Assembly (NCBI GenBank): GCA_036971715.1
Contig: JAVHJL010000004.1
Location: 1,054,001 to 1,118,000, forward strand
From: Arthrobotrys musiformis
Taxonomy: Eukaryota; Ascomycota; Orbiliomycetes; Orbiliales; Orbiliaceae
Direction of reading: 5' to 3'
Length of the DNA: 64,000 bases
The notes below the pieces were generated by a model, which ran no database searches, was not told the origin of the DNA, and saw only the letters and a list, made by a program, of their open reading frames with translations. Of the stretch, positions 60,927-64,000 are shown in pieces. Every line of letters starts with the position of its first letter. Position 1 is the first letter of the stretch. Made by a program: the position numbers and the translations under genes.

Positions 60927-63083
60927 ATGGCGAACGATAATGTCGAAGAGATCTCCATCGAGGAGACGAACGCTCTCCGAATAAAGCTCGGTCTCAAGCC
61001 GCTGCGAGCGACCGCACCACCACCGCCGCCACCGGAGCCGAAACCTCCTGCTAAAAATGATTCGGGCGATGGAGAGAGCATCTCCATCGAGGAGACGAAT
61101 CAGTTGCGTATTGCTATGGGATTGAAGCCTTTGAAGGTCGAGAGTACGACTTCAAAGGTGGATGAAGACGACAATAGCTTTGACGCACAGGAACGGCGTG
61201 CCGCTGAGAACTGGAAGAAACACCAGGCGGAGGAAGATCGGAAGAAGAGGAGATTGGAGATCAAAGAGCAGCTGAGAAAGGGACAGGAGAGAGCTGAGAG
61301 GGAAAGAAAGTTGGAAGGGAAGGGGTTGGCGGATGATAGTGGTGACGACGATGCAAAAGCTTGGATCAAGGGCGCAAAGAAGAGGCAGAAGAAGGCGCTC
61401 GCACAGATTGAAAAGGATTTAAGAGAAAGGGAAGAAGAGGAAGCTAGATTGAGGAAAGATTATACATCAAAGGACCTGGCAGGGTTGAAAGTTGGACACG
61501 ATCTTAGCGAGCTCGGAGAGAACGTCGATGGGACTGTCCTCACACTGAAGGATTCAGAGATTCTAGGCGAGGATGATGAAGAAGGTACAGTTGGTTCACT
61601 TTCACTATACCCAACTCATACTAAAATTACTAATGAATCACTAGGCGACGAACTCGAGAATGCCGGCTTGGTTGAAAGAGCAAAGTTAAAAGAGCGCCTC
61701 GACCTGAAGAAGCGTAAACCGGACTACAATCCCTACGGCGACGACGAAGACGCCGACGGAGAAATCCTCTCTAAATACGACGACGAAATCGACCCCAACA
61801 AGAAGCGCAAGTTCTTCGTTCTCGATGATACAGGCTCTACAGCCGCCGCCCCTCCCAAGTCCATCCAGCGCCAGCAAGCCATATCCGAAAAGCTGAAGAA
61901 GATCCCAATCAGTCTAGACATCCTAAAACCCGCGGGAGAAGAGCCGTCGGATTACATTGATCCGTCCACAATCAAGGTAAAGAAGCCAAAGAAGAAGAAA
62001 GCCCGTACTCAAAGACGTGTTGCTGAAGAGGATGATGATATATTCCTACCTGAAGATGTCGCTATCAATGGAAGTTCCAATGCTGGTGGTGCGATGAACA
62101 TAGATTCAACGACGGAAACTAAACCCAAGAAAGTTTTCGAACAATCCTTCGTCGATGATGAAGATCTATCAGCTGCACTGACCATCCAGAGACGGGCAGC
62201 GCTGAAAAAGCAGAAAGCTTTGAAACCAGAAGAACTGGCGAAGAAGTTGAGGGAAGAAGCCGCGGACGAGATGAAAATCGACGAGGAAGAAGCCCCGGGG
62301 TTGGTAGTCGACGAAACTACAGAGTTTGTTGGAAGCCTTCAGATACCTGTCCATACAGAGCGTCGCCCACGGCCAGCACAAGTCAAGACTGAGGTCGAGT
62401 CAGAGCCTAATTCCCCTGACGTTGATGGCGATGTTGCGATGGGTAGCACCGGTTTCGGCAGAAGTGCATCGCCTGAAGTGCAAATCAAGAAGGAAGCGCC
62501 TGCCGAAATTACTTCGACTGGATTAGAAGAGGAGACGACGATTGGGGTGGGTGTTGGCGCTATGTTGGCTATGCTGCGGCAGAGGCAATTGGTTGATGGC
62601 GCTATGGATCCGGAGACCCACCGGAAGATGCAGGAGAAGGAAGCATTCTTAGCAAAACAGCGTGTCGCGAAATCAGAGGCTGATACGAAGGCTAGGGCCG
62701 CAAGAGAGCGGGATCGTAAGAGCGGAAAGTTTGATAAGATGTCAGCCCGTGAAAAGGAGGAGTATGCTCGTTATGAGAACAAGCTCAGAGATACACAGGA
62801 AGCAAGAGAAGCTGCTGCTCGGTTCAAGGACTATAAGCCAGATGTCAAGATTGAGCATAAGGATGAATACGGCAGAACGATGAACCAGAAGGAGGCATTC
62901 AAGTACCTGTCTCATCAATTCCACGGAAAGGGTTCTGGTAAGCAGAAAACGGAGAAGAAGCTGAAGAAGATTGAGGATGACAAGAAGAGAATGGCAGCAA
63001 GCAGTTTGAACCCGGAGGGATTGGTTGGTGCTATTGCAGATACGGCAAAGAAGTCGAGGACGGCAGGTGTTAGGCTCATGTAA
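60927..63083 (+). CDS. SNU66: U4/U6.U5 tri-snRNP protein Snu66/SART1
   Basis: Predicted 698 aa from two exons, 60927-61584 and 61645-63083. SART1-family marks: two N-terminal repeats of the Hub1-interaction element (ISIEETNALRIKLGLKPL and ISIEETNQLRIAMGLKPLKV, residues about 7-24 and 52-71), a long charged coiled-coil region (RRLEIKEQLRKGQERAERERK), AGLKVGHDLSELGENVDGTVLTLKDSEIL, LKERLDLKKRKPDYNPY, KKRKFFVLDD, and the conserved C-terminus DEYGRTMNQKEAFKYLSHQFHGKGSGKQKTEKKLKK. It helps bind the tri-snRNP in the spliceosome; Hub1 binding to the N-terminal elements tunes 5' splice-site choice in yeast. The 60-bp intron is a multiple of three and has no stop, so the unspliced frame stays open. 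It is recognised by conservation (EEGDELEN across the junction) and by TTACTAAT plus CTAG. Confidence 0.95.
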   Translation: MANDNVEEISIEETNALRIKLGLKPLRATAPPPPPPEPKPPAKNDSGDGESISIEETNQLRIAMGLKPLKVESTTSKVDEDDNSFDAQERRAAENWKKHQAEEDRKKRRLEIKEQLRKGQERAERERKLEGKGLADDSGDDDAKAWIKGAKKRQKKALAQIEKDLREREEEEARLRKDYTSKDLAGLKVGHDLSELGENVDGTVLTLKDSEILGEDDEEGTVGSLSLYPTHTKITNESLGDELENAGLVERAKLKERLDLKKRKPDYNPYGDDEDADGEILSKYDDEIDPNKKRKFFVLDDTGSTAAAPPKSIQRQQAISEKLKKIPISLDILKPAGEEPSDYIDPSTIKVKKPKKKKARTQRRVAEEDDDIFLPEDVAINGSSNAGGAMNIDSTTETKPKKVFEQSFVDDEDLSAALTIQRRAALKKQKALKPEELAKKLREEAADEMKIDEEEAPGLVVDETTEFVGSLQIPVHTERRPRPAQVKTEVESEPNSPDVDGDVAMGSTGFGRSASPEVQIKKEAPAEITSTGLEEETTIGVGVGAMLAMLRQRQLVDGAMDPETHRKMQEKEAFLAKQRVAKSEADTKARAARERDRKSGKFDKMSAREKEEYARYENKLRDTQEAREAAARFKDYKPDVKIEHKDEYGRTMNQKEAFKYLSHQFHGKGSGKQKTEKKLKKIEDDKKRMAASSLNPEGLVGAIADTAKKSRTAGVRLM
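61585..61644 (+). other. Stop-free 60-bp intron in SNU66
   Basis: Begins GTACAG, contains ATTACTAATG, ends CACTAG. Length divisible by three and no in-frame stop, so retention would insert 20 residues (VQLVHFHYTQLILKLLMNH-like or equivalent in frame) without breaking the protein. In frame the insert includes SLSLYPTHTKITNESL, which is absent from the family consensus as I recall it. Confidence 0.7.
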
Positions 63084-63296
63084 ATTACCTACTTTCCTTG
63101 ATACGGGTTTATTGGGTCCCGATAGGAGGTTTAGACTGGAGTTTTGAGGCGGTTCTGTGTGCTTCGACCAATTGAAATGCAATACCATGCACATTCCCAA
63201 TGTCTACCTGAGTGTTTATATTACAATCTATTGCTATGCTACACGGCCCTGCTGTGTTATCAAACCACGCCTGAGAATGCTGTTATGATGCTGCCT

Positions 63297-64000
63297 TCAC
63301 AATAATTTCAAATGCCCTGTAATTTGGTTGACCACGCTTTTAGGAGCCGGTCCGATCCCCAGAACCGTCGCAGAACCAGATGCAATCTGTGTTCTCCCAG
63401 CATCTCTGACCACCTTGGCAACCAGTCCCAAGCTCATAGCCTGTGCCTGTAGCGTCAACAGTTCATCCTCCGAATCTACTTTCAAGGCTATCTTAGCCTG
63501 ACCGAGATATTCCCAACGTTTGAGGATAAGTGGAGCATGACGGCTAACGGCTTTATAACAGGCGAGAGTAGCGTGGCCGCACTGAGCGGCGATTTTCCCT
63601 TTGGTCATTCCGAGATCGGTACGGACGCAAAATACCTAGAGAGGGAGTCGGTTTAAGGTTAGATAAATGCTTATTTTGGGTTTTTATAATGCAGCGTGCA
63701 TTGGGAGGTTATAGTGGATGAACAGATAATGCCTAAGAGCCCCAGCTTGAAGACACTCTGAACTAGGGGCAATACCAACGGCATGAACCGTGGGGGCTAT
63801 AACAGTATATAGTGTCCTCCTTCTCTAGACGGGGTAGTGGAAATTGCCAGGTGGAGGGTCATGGGCGTACCATCTTGCATTCTTCAGTCAAGGCACTGGT
63901 ACTAAAATGACTGTAATCGGACTGGATCATAGCATCATTATCACTGTCCTCTTCCTCGTCGTCATCGTCGCCGTCACCATTTCCGTCGGCCTCGGTGGCA
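63297..64000 (-). CDS. PTH2: Peptidyl-tRNA hydrolase 2 (5' partial)
   Basis: Releases tRNA from stalled peptidyl-tRNA; Pth2/Bit1 family, mitochondrial outer membrane or cytosolic. Exons in the window on the minus strand: 64000-63871 (incomplete) and 63635-63297. The junction ECKM/VFCVRTDLGMTKGKIAAQCGHATLACYK reconstitutes the family start of the domain (KMV..VRTDL.M.KGK.AAQC.HA). Further: LKRWEYLGQAKIALKVDSEDEL, VVRDAGRTQIASGSATVLGIGPAP and the canonical C-terminus ITGHLKLL. The upstream part seen is a very acidic linker (DGDDDDEEEDSDND), which in fungal Pth2 follows an N-terminal membrane anchor that would lie beyond the window. The 235-bp intron separates linker and catalytic domain. Confidence 0.95.

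Noticed and set aside
1..64000. CRISPR arrays, operons and bacterial-type signals
   Set aside because: Spliceosomal introns throughout show a eukaryotic nuclear genome; no regularly spaced repeats were seen.

Overview
This is a piece of a filamentous ascomycete (Pezizomycotina) nuclear genome. The genes are split by short GT-AG introns (about 50-110 bp, a few to 350 bp) that often carry a CTAAC/CTGAC branch site. The gene set is fungal: KRE6/SKN1, SSN6/CYC8, HbrB/Bit61, a Uds1-domain protein, BNA3. Presence of DNA polymerase iota and of an augmin HAUS4-like subunit excludes budding yeast. The long gene-poor gaps and the many micro-exons would fit an early-diverging lineage such as Orbiliomycetes or Pezizomycetes, but this cannot be settled from the sequence. 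No tRNA, rRNA, CRISPR array or intact transposon was seen.

Layout: 1-1320, 3' part of a BNA3-type kynurenine aminotransferase (+). 1321-8388, a gene-poor gap. 8389-10363, Uds1-domain protein (-). 10364-17639, a gap that hides a candidate secreted Cys-rich gene at 13814-14591 (+). 17640-18761, NADAR protein (+). 20210-21940, HbrB/Bit61 TORC2 subunit (+). 23080-23916 and 24496-25446, two tandem four-exon secreted paralogues of unknown family (+). 26044-26787, LSM1 (+), followed by a 144-codon open frame in the same frame after its stop. 27551-28676, nicotinamide riboside kinase (-). 29329-30944, ribosomal protein L3 (-). 30945-40331, a 9.4-kb gap. 40332-43280, SSN6 (+). 45589-48072, KRE6/SKN1 glucan-synthesis protein (-). 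49246-50069, a probable mitochondrial protein of unknown function (-). 50281-50652, a small hypothetical protein (+). 50941-53344, DNA polymerase iota (-). 53345-56758, a gap. 56759-58719, pyruvate dehydrogenase kinase (+). 59478-60656, HAUS4-like (-), divergent from SNU66/SART1 at 60927-63083 (+). 63297-64000, peptidyl-tRNA hydrolase 2 (-, its 5' end lies outside the window).

Most genes are single-copy housekeeping functions in no evident cluster: RNA decay and splicing (LSM1, SNU66), translation (RPL3, PTH2), transcriptional repression (SSN6), TOR signalling (HbrB), cell wall (KRE6), lesion bypass (Pol iota), mitochondrial carbon control (PDK) and spindle (HAUS4). Three relate to NAD or ADP-ribose chemistry (BNA3, NADAR, NRK1), probably by chance.

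The most novel content is in the gaps. A pair of tandem secreted-protein genes shares intron positions and a Gln-Cys-Gln-Phe-Phe motif and is visible only after joining four short exons each; a third, unrelated Cys-rich secreted gene was found the same way. All exon junctions here were inferred by eye from splice consensus, reading-frame phase and family knowledge; none is backed by transcript data.
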